Assembly: GCF_905171765.1 (NCBI RefSeq)
Contig: NC_053389.1
Location: forward strand, 402,242,645-402,306,644
Direction of reading: 5' to 3'
DNA length: 64,000 nt
From: Bufo bufo
Lineage: Eukaryota > Chordata > Amphibia > Anura > Bufonidae
Translations under genes and position numbers: made by a program
Notes under the pieces: model-generated
What the model was told of the DNA's origin: nothing
Databases searched by the model: none
The model's input: only the letters and a program-made list of their open reading frames with translations
Shown here: in pieces, positions 53,890 through 61,965 of the stretch
How the letters are laid out: each line of letters begins with the position of its first letter
Position numbering within the stretch: position 1 is the first letter of the stretch

Positions 53890-54051
53890 AAGAAAAAAAG
53901 GGGATGGCAGCACCGTCACAATGAAAATTAGAAAAAAGGGTGCACAGGCCCAGTGTGGATAAAAGCCAATCCAACGAAATATAGAAGATGAAAAAGGGCA
54001 GCACTCCACTGGATAAAAATAAAACAAACTTTATTTACCCATAAGGCTGTA

Positions 54052-54088
54052 GCGACGTTTCGGCTCTTACACAGGAGCCTTCCTCAAG
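54052..54088 (-). ncRNA. Hammerhead-like ribozyme motif, left palindrome arm
   Basis: The minus strand reads CTTGAGGA, the stem GGCTC/GAGCC with loop CTGTGTAA, then GAAACGTC. These are the parts of a minimal type I hammerhead: a CUGANGA-like box (here with an extra U), stem II, GAAA and a GUC cleavage triplet. Penelope-like terminal repeats are known to carry such minimal ribozymes. Stem I pairing is weak here, so activity is uncertain. Confidence 0.45.
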
Positions 54089-55703
54089 CAGTGTGTACAC
54101 ATGAAAACTCTGGATATATATAGTGTTTACAACCAATCATAGCCAATTACATATCAAGTGAACATAATTAATAAAAAATCAAAATACATAATACATTATA
54201 AAAATATGAAGCAATAAAACCAACCATGTGGAAACATTAGACCGTGATACATACAATTGTAAAGTAGTTCAGTGCATATAAATAGTACAGTACATTTGTA
54301 TTACATAGATCATATAATGAGTGCCAGCTGTGAATAATTACATAAAGTGCAAGGTGCTTACTGGTACAGGTGATACGCATAATAGACGCAGGAGGGAGGG
54401 CGGCTGTCATCCATGCTGACATGTGCGATCCGGCGTACCTGAATCGCCACTGCGCATGCCCCTATGACGCATAAACTGTGCTTCCGTCTAACCTTAACCT
54501 CGTCACATGGCGCATGCGCTCTTGGACTGTAACGCTGGAACGGCCATTTTAAATAGGGGCAGAATTCCCACTGGATTATGCTGCTGCTAAAAGCAACTAG
54601 TGTTACCGGTACATTGCAGGCTCGGGGTGACAATGACATATCAAGATGCCCGAGTGTCACAGTGGCTAAGTGGACACGAGGGAGGGCCACACCTACAATT
54701 GAAGTGGAGCACCCCGCCGTGACTATAAAGCGGCAGCGCATCCACATGTAAATGCAGAGTCGCACCGCTACAACAGTCAAAGTCCACCCATCACCACCTC
54801 ACTCTGAGGGTTCTCCTGCCATACTTGTAGCGGAATAAAAATAAAAAATACAGTAACAATTATTTGAGGAAATGTACACATGTACTATGTGGTCCTTAGA
54901 CTTGTGTATTTCCTCAAATAACTGTTTCTGTATTTTTTATTTTTATTCCGCTACAAGTATGGCAGGGTGTTATGAGGAGAACCCTCAGAGTGAGGTGGTG
55001 ATGGGTGGACTTTGACTGTTGTAGCGGTGCGACTCTGCATTTACATGTGGATGCGCTGCCGCTTTATAGTCACGGCGGGGTGCTCCACTTCAATTGTAGG
55101 TGTGGCCCTCCCTCGTGTCCACTTAGCCACTGTGACACTCGGGCATCTTGATATGTCATTGTCACCCCGAGCCTGCAATGTACCGGTAACACTAGTTGCT
55201 TTTAGCAGCAGCATAATCCAGTGGGCATTCTGCCCCTATTTAAAATGGCCGTTCCAGCGTTACAGTCCAAGAGCGCATGCGCCATGTGACGAGGTTAAGG
55301 TTAGACGGAAGCACAGTTTATGCGTCATAGGGGCATGCGCAGTGGCGATTCAGGTACGCCGGATCACACATGTCAGCATGGATGACAGCCGCCCTCCCTC
55401 CTGCGTCTATTATGCGTATCACCTGTACCAGTAAGCACCTTGCACTTTATGTAATTATTCACAGCTGGCACTCATTATATGATCTATGTAATACAAATGT
55501 ACTGTATTATTTATATGCACTGAACTACTTTACAATTGTATGTATCACGGTCTAATGTTTCCACATGGTTGGTTTTATTGCTTCATATTTTTATAATGTA
55601 TTATGTATTTTGATTTTTTATTAATTATGTTCACTTGATATGTAATTGGCTATGATTGGTTGTAAACACTATATATATCCAGAGTTTTCATGTGTACACA
55701 CTG

Positions 55704-55739
55704 CTTGAGGAAGGCTCCTGTGTAAGAGCCGAAACGTCG
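55704..55739 (+). ncRNA. Hammerhead-like ribozyme motif, right palindrome arm
   Basis: Mirror copy of 54052-54088 on the plus strand, with the same box, stem II and GAAACGTC end. Both copies point outward from the palindrome centre. Confidence 0.45.
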
Positions 55740-55805
55740 CTACAGCCTTATGGGTAAATAAAGTTTGTTTTATTTTTATCCAGTGGAGTGCTGCCCTTTT
55801 TCATC

Positions 55806-55807
<2 letters not shown>

Positions 55808-55862
<55 letters not shown>
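55808..55862. repeat. (TA)n microsatellite
   Basis: About 26 TA units between the palindrome and the next Tc1-like element. Confidence 0.95.
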
Positions 55863-55864
<2 letters not shown>

Positions 55865-57446
55865 CACTGCTCAAAAAAATAAAGGGAACACAAAAATAAC
55901 ACATCCTAGATCTGAATTAATTAAATATTCTTCTGAAATACTTTGTTCTTTACATAGTTGAATGTGCTGACAACAAAATCACACAAAAATAAAAAAATGA
56001 AAATCAAATTTTTCAACCCATGGAGGTCTGGATTTGGAGTCACACTCAAAATTAAGGTGGAAAATCACACTACAGGCTGATCCAACTTTGATGTAATGTC
56101 CTTAAAACAAGTCAAAATGAGGCTCAGTAGTGTGTGTGGCCTCCACGTGCCTGTATGACCTCCCTACAACGCCTGTGCATGCTCCTGATGAGGTGGTGGA
56201 CGGTCTCCTGAGGGATCTCCTCCCAGACCTGGACTAAAGCATCTGCCAACTCCTGGACAGTCTGTGGTGCAATGTGACGTTGGTGGATAGAGCGAGACAT
56301 GATGTCCGAGATGTGCTCAATTGGATTCAGTTCGGGGGAACGGGTGGGCCACTCCATAGCATCAATGCCTTCGTATTGCAGGAACTGCTGACACACTCCA
56401 GCCACATGAGATCTAGCATTGTCTTACATTAGGAGGAACCCAGGGCCAACCGCACCAGCATATGGTCTCACAAGGGGTCTGAGGATCTCATCTCTGTACC
56501 TAATGGCAGTCAGGCTACCTCTGGCGAGCACATGGAGGGCTGTGCGGCCCTCCAAAGAAATGCCACCCCACACCATTACTGACCCAATGCCAAACCGGCC
56601 ATGCTGGAGGAAGTTGCAGGCAGCAGAACGTTCTCCACGGCGTCTCAAGACTCTGTCACGTCTGTCACATGTGCTCAGTGTGAACCTGCTTTCATCTGTG
56701 AAGAGCACAGGGCGCCAGTGGCGAATTTGCCAATCTTGGTGTTCTCTGGCAAATGCCAAACGTCCTGCACTGTGTTGGGCTGTAAGCACAACCCCCACCT
56801 GTGGACGTCGGACCCTCATATCACCCTCATCGAGTCTGTTTCTGACCAATTGAGCAGACACATGCACATTTGTGGCCTGCTGGAGGTCATTTTGCAGGGC
56901 TCTGGCAGTGCTCCTCCTGTTCCTCCTTGCACAAAGGCGGAGGTAGCGGTCCTGCTGCTGGGTTGTTGCCCTCCTACGGCCTCCTCCATGTCTCCTGATG
57001 TACTGGCCTGTGTCCTGGTAGTGCCTCCATGCTCTGGACACTACGCTGACAGACACAGCAAACCTTCTTGCCACAGCTCACATTGATGTGCCATCCTGGA
57101 TAAGCTGCACTACCTGAGCCACTTGTGTGGGTTGTAGACTCCGTCTCATGCTACCACTAGAGTGAAAGCACCGCCAGCATTCAAAAGTGACCAAAACATC
57201 CAGCCAGGAAGCATAGTTACTGAGAAGTGGTCTGTGGTCACCACCTGCAGAACCACTCCTTTATGGGGGTGTCTTGCTAATTGCCTATAATTTACACCTG
57301 TTGTCTATCCCATTTGCACAACAGCATGTGAAATTGATTGTCACTCAGTGTTGCTTCCTAAGTGGACAGTTTGATTTCACAGAAGTGTGATTGACTTGGA
57401 CTTACATTGTGTTGTTTAAGTGTTCTCTTTATTTTTTTGAGCAGTG
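55865..57446 (-). mobile_element. Second Tc1 family, near full length (1582 bp)
   Basis: Starts CACTGCTCAAAAAAATAAAG and ends with TTATTTTTTTGAGCAGTG. The left flank is TA; the right flank reads TG then TA, so one flank base may have changed. A single transposase relic occupies most of the interior. Both sides carry TA microsatellites. Confidence 0.9.
56124..57150 (-). pseudogene. Tc1-type transposase with two stop codons
   Basis: Minus-strand frame from ATG near 57150 ([20 protein letters not shown]), helix-turn-helix ([18 protein letters not shown]), basic linker ([12 protein letters not shown]), second DNA-binding part, then the catalytic FTDESRF near 56700 and a [10 protein letters not shown] box. 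The DNARSHVAG phrase of the second Asp motif comes next, and WPTRSPELNPIEHISDIMSR carries the Glu. It is interrupted by TGA near 57081 (probably from a CGA codon) and TAA near 56431, directly before the second Asp motif. No frameshift is apparent. Only these two nonsense changes separate it from an open gene, so it is a recent fossil. Confidence 0.9.
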
Positions 57447-57448
57447 TG

Positions 57449-57473
57449 TATGTATATATATATATATATATAT
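57449..57473. repeat. (TA)n microsatellite
   Basis: About 11 TA units between the Tc1 element and the Gmr1-like LTR end. Confidence 0.93.
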
Positions 57474-57969
57474 TGTGGGGTTTCGCTCTGGTAGATAGGG
57501 TAAGCAGATGCAGTACAGAGGCAAAAGACAAGTTCTTAATGCAAAACTTCAGTGTTTATTCACACTTGAGGCAAATGCACAAAACAATGTGTTACTTTGC
57601 AGTCTTGGTGTTTACTTCACCCACAATGGAAAGTACATCTTGGTCTTCATACAAATTGTGAAGTTCATATAAGACAAGTCACCTTGATGTCAGTTCTGCC
57701 TCCAGCAGTCCACGGCAGGCTTTAGGGGGCCTGTTTCCTCTGCCCACAGGTCTCAGCCCTCCAACCTGGCACCAAGCCTCAGATCCCAACACAGAGATCC
57801 TGCTGCTGAGCCCAGCTGCCTATTTAAGGACAGCAAGGTGCTACCAAAACCCTGAACCGGCAATTAAAATCCAGTCCGGTATTTTACCCCACTTGGCGGC
57901 AAATCAGACCAGCAGCACACGCTGGGAGGAAAATACCTGTTTTCCCAGACCATTCCCCTCACTGTTTCA
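57474..57969 (-). repeat. Gmr1-like 3' LTR (copy E)
   Basis: In element sense it starts TGAAACAGTGAGGGGAAT just after a G-rich purine tract and ends GCGAAACCCCACA, about 496 bp with TG...CA ends. It shares sequence with 52613-52917. The left neighbour is a TA microsatellite, so no target duplication could be confirmed. Confidence 0.82.
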
Positions 57970-57987
57970 CGTACCCCCCCCCTTTGT

Positions 57988-59170
57988 TCAACCCTGAGGG
58001 GGTGAACACTCGCCAGACAATGTACTCGTGACAGGACATCCGCGTTTCCCTGCAACTGGCCTGCCCTGTGTTCCACTGTAAATTTTAAGTTCTATAGGGA
58101 AAGGAACCATCTGATGACCCAGACATTTCTGTCTTTGCCCTGGCTCATCCACTTGAAAAGTGGAGTGGTCGGTTACCAGGCAAAATTTTCTCCCCAAAAA
58201 ATAATAACGGAGAGACTCGAGTGCCCATTTGATAGCCAGGCACTCTCTCCCCACTATACTGTACCTGGTCTCAGCTGGGGTGAGCTTACGGCTGAGGAAG
58301 ATAACGGGATGCTCCTCCCTGTTGATTTCCTGAGACAGTACTACTTCGGAGGCATCGGTCTGTATTAAAAATTCCTTTTTGAAGTCGGGCATCACCAAAA
58401 CTGGGGACCCGCACAGGGCCGATTTCAAAGCAGAGAAAGCCCCTTCCGTCTGGTCCTCCCAGCGAACCATCACTGATATTCGTCCCTTCAAGAACCCTGT
58501 CAATGGCGCGGCCACTGTAGCAAAGTGGGGGAAAAACCTCATGTAGTAGCCCATCATTCCCAAGAATGACTTTATTTGCCTAGTAGTGACAGGTCGGGCC
58601 CAATTCCGTATCGCCTCTACTTTGTTCACTTGGGGTTTGATGACTCCGCGCCCTATGACATACCCCAGGTATTTAGTCTCTTCTAACCCTATTGCACATG
58701 TTTTTGGGTTAGCGGTTAGTCGAGCCTTCCAAAGGGAGTCCACTAGAGCCTGCACTTTGGGTAGGTGACTTTCCCAGTTGGTACTGTGGATGACAATATC
58801 GTCCAGGTAAGCCGAAGCGTACCGACGATGTGGATGAAGCACAATGTCCATTAGTAGTTGAAAAGTGGCGGGGGCGCCATGGAGACCAAAGGGTAACACC
58901 TTATATTGTTACAGCCCCTCTGGTGTGATGAAAGCAGTTTTATCTTTGGCAGCCTCTGTCAAGGGTACGTGCCAGTACCATTTGGTGAGGTCCAAAGCAG
59001 AAAAATACTGGGCTTGTCCTAACCTCTCTATAAGCTCATCCACCTGGGGCATGGGATACTCATCAAATTTGGAAATCTCGTAAAGTTTTTGAAAATCGTT
59101 ACAGAACCAAAATGTCCTGTCTGGTTTGGGTATTAATACTATGGGACTGACCAACTCACGTTTAGACTCC
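57988..59170 (-). pseudogene. Gmr1-like RT and RNase H relic (copy E), main part
   Basis: After the MITE the RT continues with KRELVSPIVLIPKPDRTFWF, FCNDFQKLYEISKFDEYPMP, FSALDLTKWYWHVPL and KTAFITPEGL. A stop near 58905 is followed by MLPFGLHGAPATFQLLMDIV, the catalytic AYLDDIVIHS and TKYLGYVIGRGVIKPQVNKV. RNase H has FLIQTDASEVVLSQEINREE, VGRECLAIKWALESLRYYFL and FCLVTDHS. The end, GECSPPQG, abuts the purine tract, so RNase H is the last domain. Stops and one shift near 58100 disable it. Confidence 0.88.
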
Positions 59171-59174
59171 TCAA

Positions 59175-59582
59175 TAGTGTTGAGCGCAAATATTCCAATC
59201 GCAAATTTTAATCGCGAATATCGCCACTTCAAAAATTTGTGAATATTTAGAATATAGTGCAATATATTCGTATTCACGAATAGTGTTGATCGCGAATATT
59301 CTAAAAGTGAATTTATCACCAATTTATTGCGAATTTATAGCGAATATCGGCACTTAGCAACATCCCTAGCAACCCATAGGAAAGTTGCCTACCCCTTAGT
59401 GTTGATCGCGAATATTCTAATCCCAAATTTTTATTGCAAATATATTACATTGACAATTTTTGCAATCAAGTAAATAATGACTGGAGATCACGAATTCTCG
59501 AATTTGCAAATCTATGGTGAATATCAGACAAAAATTTGCAAAGAATCGTGAATTCGAATATTGCTTATGCCGCATATCACTA
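59175..59582. mobile_element. hAT-type MITE (408 bp) with 8-bp target duplication
   Basis: Ends TAGTGTTGAGCG and CGCATATCACTA (inverted TAGTGatatGCG). A perfect 8-bp duplication CTCCTCAA lies at 59167-59174 and 59583-59590, the hallmark of hAT insertion. The terminal phrase recurs inside as TAGTGTTGATCGCGAATATT at about 59281 and 59398. It interrupts the Gmr1-like RT between the LDIIEE and SKREL codons. Non-coding and rich in AATATTCG. Confidence 0.93.
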
Positions 59583-59590
59583 CTCCTCAA

Positions 59591-59882
59591 TAATGTCTAG
59601 TTGCAGCATTAGCTGTACTTCTTCCGAGATGGCTTGTCCCTGAGCCTCGGGTACCCAGTACGGTTTTAAACTGAATTTTGCCTGAGTCTCAGTGACAATG
59701 TCCTGCTGAATTGTGGAAGTGCGTCCGGGGAGGTCTGAGAACACATCCGTGTTCCTGATGATGAACTCCCTGGCCGTCTGAGTCTGATTAGAGGAGAGGC
59801 TGTCAGCAATCTTCACTGTGGCAACCCCTTCCTTTGCATCAGACCGAGGGCCGGAACCTCTTCCCCTAGAAAACTCGGCCAT
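59591..59882 (-). pseudogene. Gmr1-like RT N-terminal part (copy E)
   Basis: The minus strand reads EFIIRNTDVFSDLPGRTSTI, QAKFSLKPYWVPEAQGQAIS and EEVQLMLQLDIIEE, the usual lead-in to a Gypsy RT. The next codons are across the MITE. It directly follows the integrase C-terminus with no intervening LTR. Confidence 0.85.
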
Positions 59883-60560
59883 GGGCTGTCGTCAGTACCG
59901 GTCTCCCTATCTTTCCAAGGTTTGAGTAAATTTACAGGGTACACCTGCTCCGGCTTTCGCCGCCCTGGCTGGTGTACCTTGTACTTTACCTCTCCAACTT
60001 TTTTGATTACTTTGTAGGGTCCTTGCCACCTAGCCAGGAACTTACTGTCCACAGTTGTACCAGAACCAAAACCTGATCTCCCAGGTTAAGCCTGCTGATT
60101 ATAGACCCACTGAGCTGCTTCCGTATGCTCTCTTACAAGAGGCAACACTGTTTCCATACGTTCCTGCATCTGGGTGACGTATTCAATAATACTTTTATAT
60201 GGGGTGGGTTGTTGCTCCCACGCCTCTTTGGCTATGTCCAACAGACCACAAGGATGTCTTCCATATAGCAGTTCGAAGGGCGAGAACCCAGTAGAGGCCT
60301 GGGGTACCTCTCGCACTGCGAACATGAGATAGGTAAGAAGGAGGTCCCAGTCCTTCCCATCCTTAGACGCCACTCTTTTTAACATGTTTTTTAATGTTTG
60401 GTTAAACTTTCTACCAGGTCGTAAACGGACGTCCGTAGCTGTTTAATGTGCAGCAACTTACAGAGTTCCCTCATGACCTTGGACATAAAAGGGGTCCCCT
60501 GGTCAGTCAGAACCTCTTTAGGTAGCCTCACTCGGGAAAACATCTCCATTAACTCTTTAG
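59813..60560 (-). pseudogene. Gmr1-like integrase relic (copy E)
   Basis: KELMEMFSRVRLPKEVLTDQ and GTPFMSKVMRELCKLL give the second catalytic Asp region. The HPQTDG-type stretch before the catalytic Glu is deleted and out of frame near 60420. Then MLKRVASKDGKDWDLLLTYL, GFSPFELLYGRHPCGLLDIA and MQERMETVLPLVREHTEAAQ follow. The C-terminal FLARWQGPYKVIKKVGEVKY and KPEQVYPVNLLKPW form a GPY/F-like module. It ends immediately upstream of the RT lead-in, proving the unusual order on one strand. Confidence 0.88.
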
Positions 60561-60942
60561 TAGAGTTGAGCGGACACCTGGATGTTCGGGATCGATGGGT
60601 TCGGCCGAACCCGAACCTCATTGAAGTCAATGGGGACCCGAACTTTGGAGCACTAAAATGGCTCTAAAAAAGTCATGGAAAGGGCTAGAGGGCTGCAAAT
60701 GGCAGTAAAATGTGGTTAAGAGCATGGCAAGCGCTCTGCAAACAAATGTGGATAGGGAAATGACTTAAAATAACAATATGAAAAAAATAAAAAAATTATA
60801 AATCTTGATCTTGGAGGACGAGGTCCAAATGGAGTATGAGGTTGAGGAGGCGGTGGATGTAGCAGTGTCGGTGGAAGCGGCGGTGGAGGATGAGGGAGTA
60901 GCCAACACTGTTTTTTGGTTAAAATTATTATTTTTGTTTAAA

Positions 60943-61188
60943 TTAGGGTACACCCCAAAACATTGGGAAATATAACCTGCGATAACCCCCTCCAGCCGCG
61001 CTAAACAAACGTTCAGACAATACACTGACTGCAAGGCAGGCCAGCACCTCCAAGGCGTAAAGGGGAAGCTCAGGCCATGTGCCCAATTTGGAGACCCAGA
61101 AGTTGAAGGGGGCAGACCCATCAGTCAGTACGTGTAGGCGTGTGCACACATGCTGCTCCACCATGTCGCACGTCCCAGTGATGTCCAC
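60943..61188 (-). pseudogene. hATC domain fragment of hAT remnant 4
   Basis: Contains FNFWVSKLGTWPELPLYALE followed by VLACLAVSVLSERLFSAAGG, the standard C-terminal hAT dimerisation motif, then runs into a stop. The N-terminal catalytic parts are absent; the 18S-derived sequence abuts its upstream side. Confidence 0.88.
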
Positions 61189-61494
61189 GATCCAATTGGA
61201 TATCTACTCTATCAACTTTCTATGTTCTTTTCTGCACCTACCATGTTGATCACGGTGAGCGGCGAATCAGGTTTCAACGCCGGAGAGGGAGCGTGAGAAA
61301 GCGATACCAAATCCAAGGGAGGTCAATGTATGAAATTAAATGTGATCGTGCAGAAATGTGGGAAAAATTATTGAAGCCAAAGCTTCCAAGTAAAGGAGGG
61401 GGCGCGAGGCAATTACCCACTACCGACTCGGGGAGGTAGTGACGATAAATAACAATACAGGACTCTTAAGATGCCCTGTTATTGGAATGATTAG
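61166..61494 (+). repeat. 18S rRNA-derived segment, copy 1
   Basis: The plus strand follows the sense of eukaryotic 18S rRNA (about its first third): CGCACGTCCCAGTGATG, CTATCAACTTTCTATG, GCACCTACCATGTTGATCAC, GGCGAATCAGGTTTCAACGC, CGGAGAGGGAGCGTGAGAAA, GATACCAAATCCAAGGGAGG. After about 70 foreign bases it continues with GGCAATTACCCACTACCGAC, TCGGGGAGGTAGTGACGATA and AATAACAATACAGGACTCTT. Diverged but collinear; not a functional rRNA gene. Confidence 0.85.
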
Positions 61495-61569
61495 TAAAAA
61501 ATGATAGGGAATGTCACTGTTTTTTTTTTTATTTGGAAACTTTAGACAGGAGAGGCCTGCTGCCACTTT

Positions 61570-61744
61570 GTTGACTCTAGGTAACTTCTACCTGATTGCA
61601 CATCCCCGTGACCTCCACGATATCTTCTTTATCAACTTTCAATGTTCTTTTCTGCGCCTACCATGTTGATCACGGTTATCGGCGAATCAGGGTTCCACGC
61701 CGGAGAGGGAGCATGAGAAAGGGATACCACATCCAAGGGAGGTA
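61570..61744 (+). repeat. 18S rRNA-derived segment, copy 2
   Basis: A second copy about 420 bp downstream: GTTGACTCTAGGTAACTTCT, CACATCCCCGTGACCTCCAC, TTATCAACTTTCAATG, GCGCCTACCATGTTGATCAC, CGAATCAGGGTTCCACGCCG, GAGAGGGAGCATGAGAAAGG, GATACCACATCCAAGGGAGG. It starts further upstream in the rRNA than copy 1 and is followed by the same foreign stretch (TGTGATCAAGCTGAAATGTG), so the two arose by tandem duplication. Confidence 0.87.
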
Positions 61745-61965
61745 AATGGATGCAATGTGATCAAGCTGAAATGTGGGACAAGTTATTAAAGCGGAAGGAT
61801 CGAATGAGAACGCCAATTAAAGATGAATTTTAGAAATTTAAGTCCTTGTCACCTATGCAGAGCAGGGGTTTTTCATTGGCAAAAATGAGTTAGTCACCCA
61901 CCAATGGAACAAACTATTTTTAAAAATTTCGGGCCCTGTCAACTATGTAGAGCAGGGGTTTATTT

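Larger units (their letters stand above)
53979..55813. repeat. 1.8-kb near-perfect palindrome, probably an inverted dimer of a Penelope-like terminal repeat
   Basis: The left arm from 53979 is mirrored by the right arm to 55813, with a short asymmetric centre near 54880-54910 (arms of about 900 bp). Each arm carries a frame of 140 codons (54780-54358 minus, 55012-55434 plus) that differ at only two residues, showing how similar the arms are. The right arm has one extra segment of about 11 bp (GTGTTATGAGGA near 54967). Each outer end carries GAGCCGAAACGTCGCTAC preceded by a GGCTC...GAGCC hairpin. No protein function is supported. Confidence 0.88.
57474..60560 (-). mobile_element. Gmr1-like Gypsy element (copy E): integrase upstream of RT
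   Basis: Minus strand from 60560: integrase core and C-terminus (60560-59890), then RT (59880-58300) and RNase H (58400-57990), then purine tract AAAGGGGGGGGGTA and the 3' LTR (57969-57474). RT and RNase H clearly belong to the Ty3/Gypsy family, but integrase lies before them, as in Ty1/copia. This arrangement is known from Gmr1-type Gypsy elements of fish and other deuterostomes. The element is cut at 60560 by a hAT insertion and interrupted at 59175-59582 by a MITE; its 5' part would lie beyond the hAT. Confidence 0.88.
60561..61965 (-). mobile_element. hAT remnant 4 carrying 18S rRNA-derived repeats
   Basis: The terminus TAGAGTTGAGCGGACACCTG lies at 60561, followed by GATGTTCGGG and TTCGGCCGAACCCGAACC palindromes. 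The minus strand at 61188-60943 encodes a hATC dimerisation domain. Plus-strand 61166-61744 holds two 18S rRNA-like segments, and 61826-61964 two about 92-bp repeats ending ATGCAGAGCAGGGGTTT and ATGTAGAGCAGGGGTTT. The other terminus is not in view: a LINE 3' end begins at about 61966. Confidence 0.7.

Noticed and set aside
54358..55434. Two nearly identical 140-codon frames as a conserved gene pair
   Set aside because: They are mirror copies created by the palindrome. No domain, codon bias or start context supports coding, and the two differences are what recent DNA duplication would give.
61166..61744. Functional 18S rRNA gene fragment or rDNA locus
   Set aside because: Only about 300 diverged bases with foreign insertions, duplicated in tandem and joined to a transposase fragment; no other rRNA sequence nearby.
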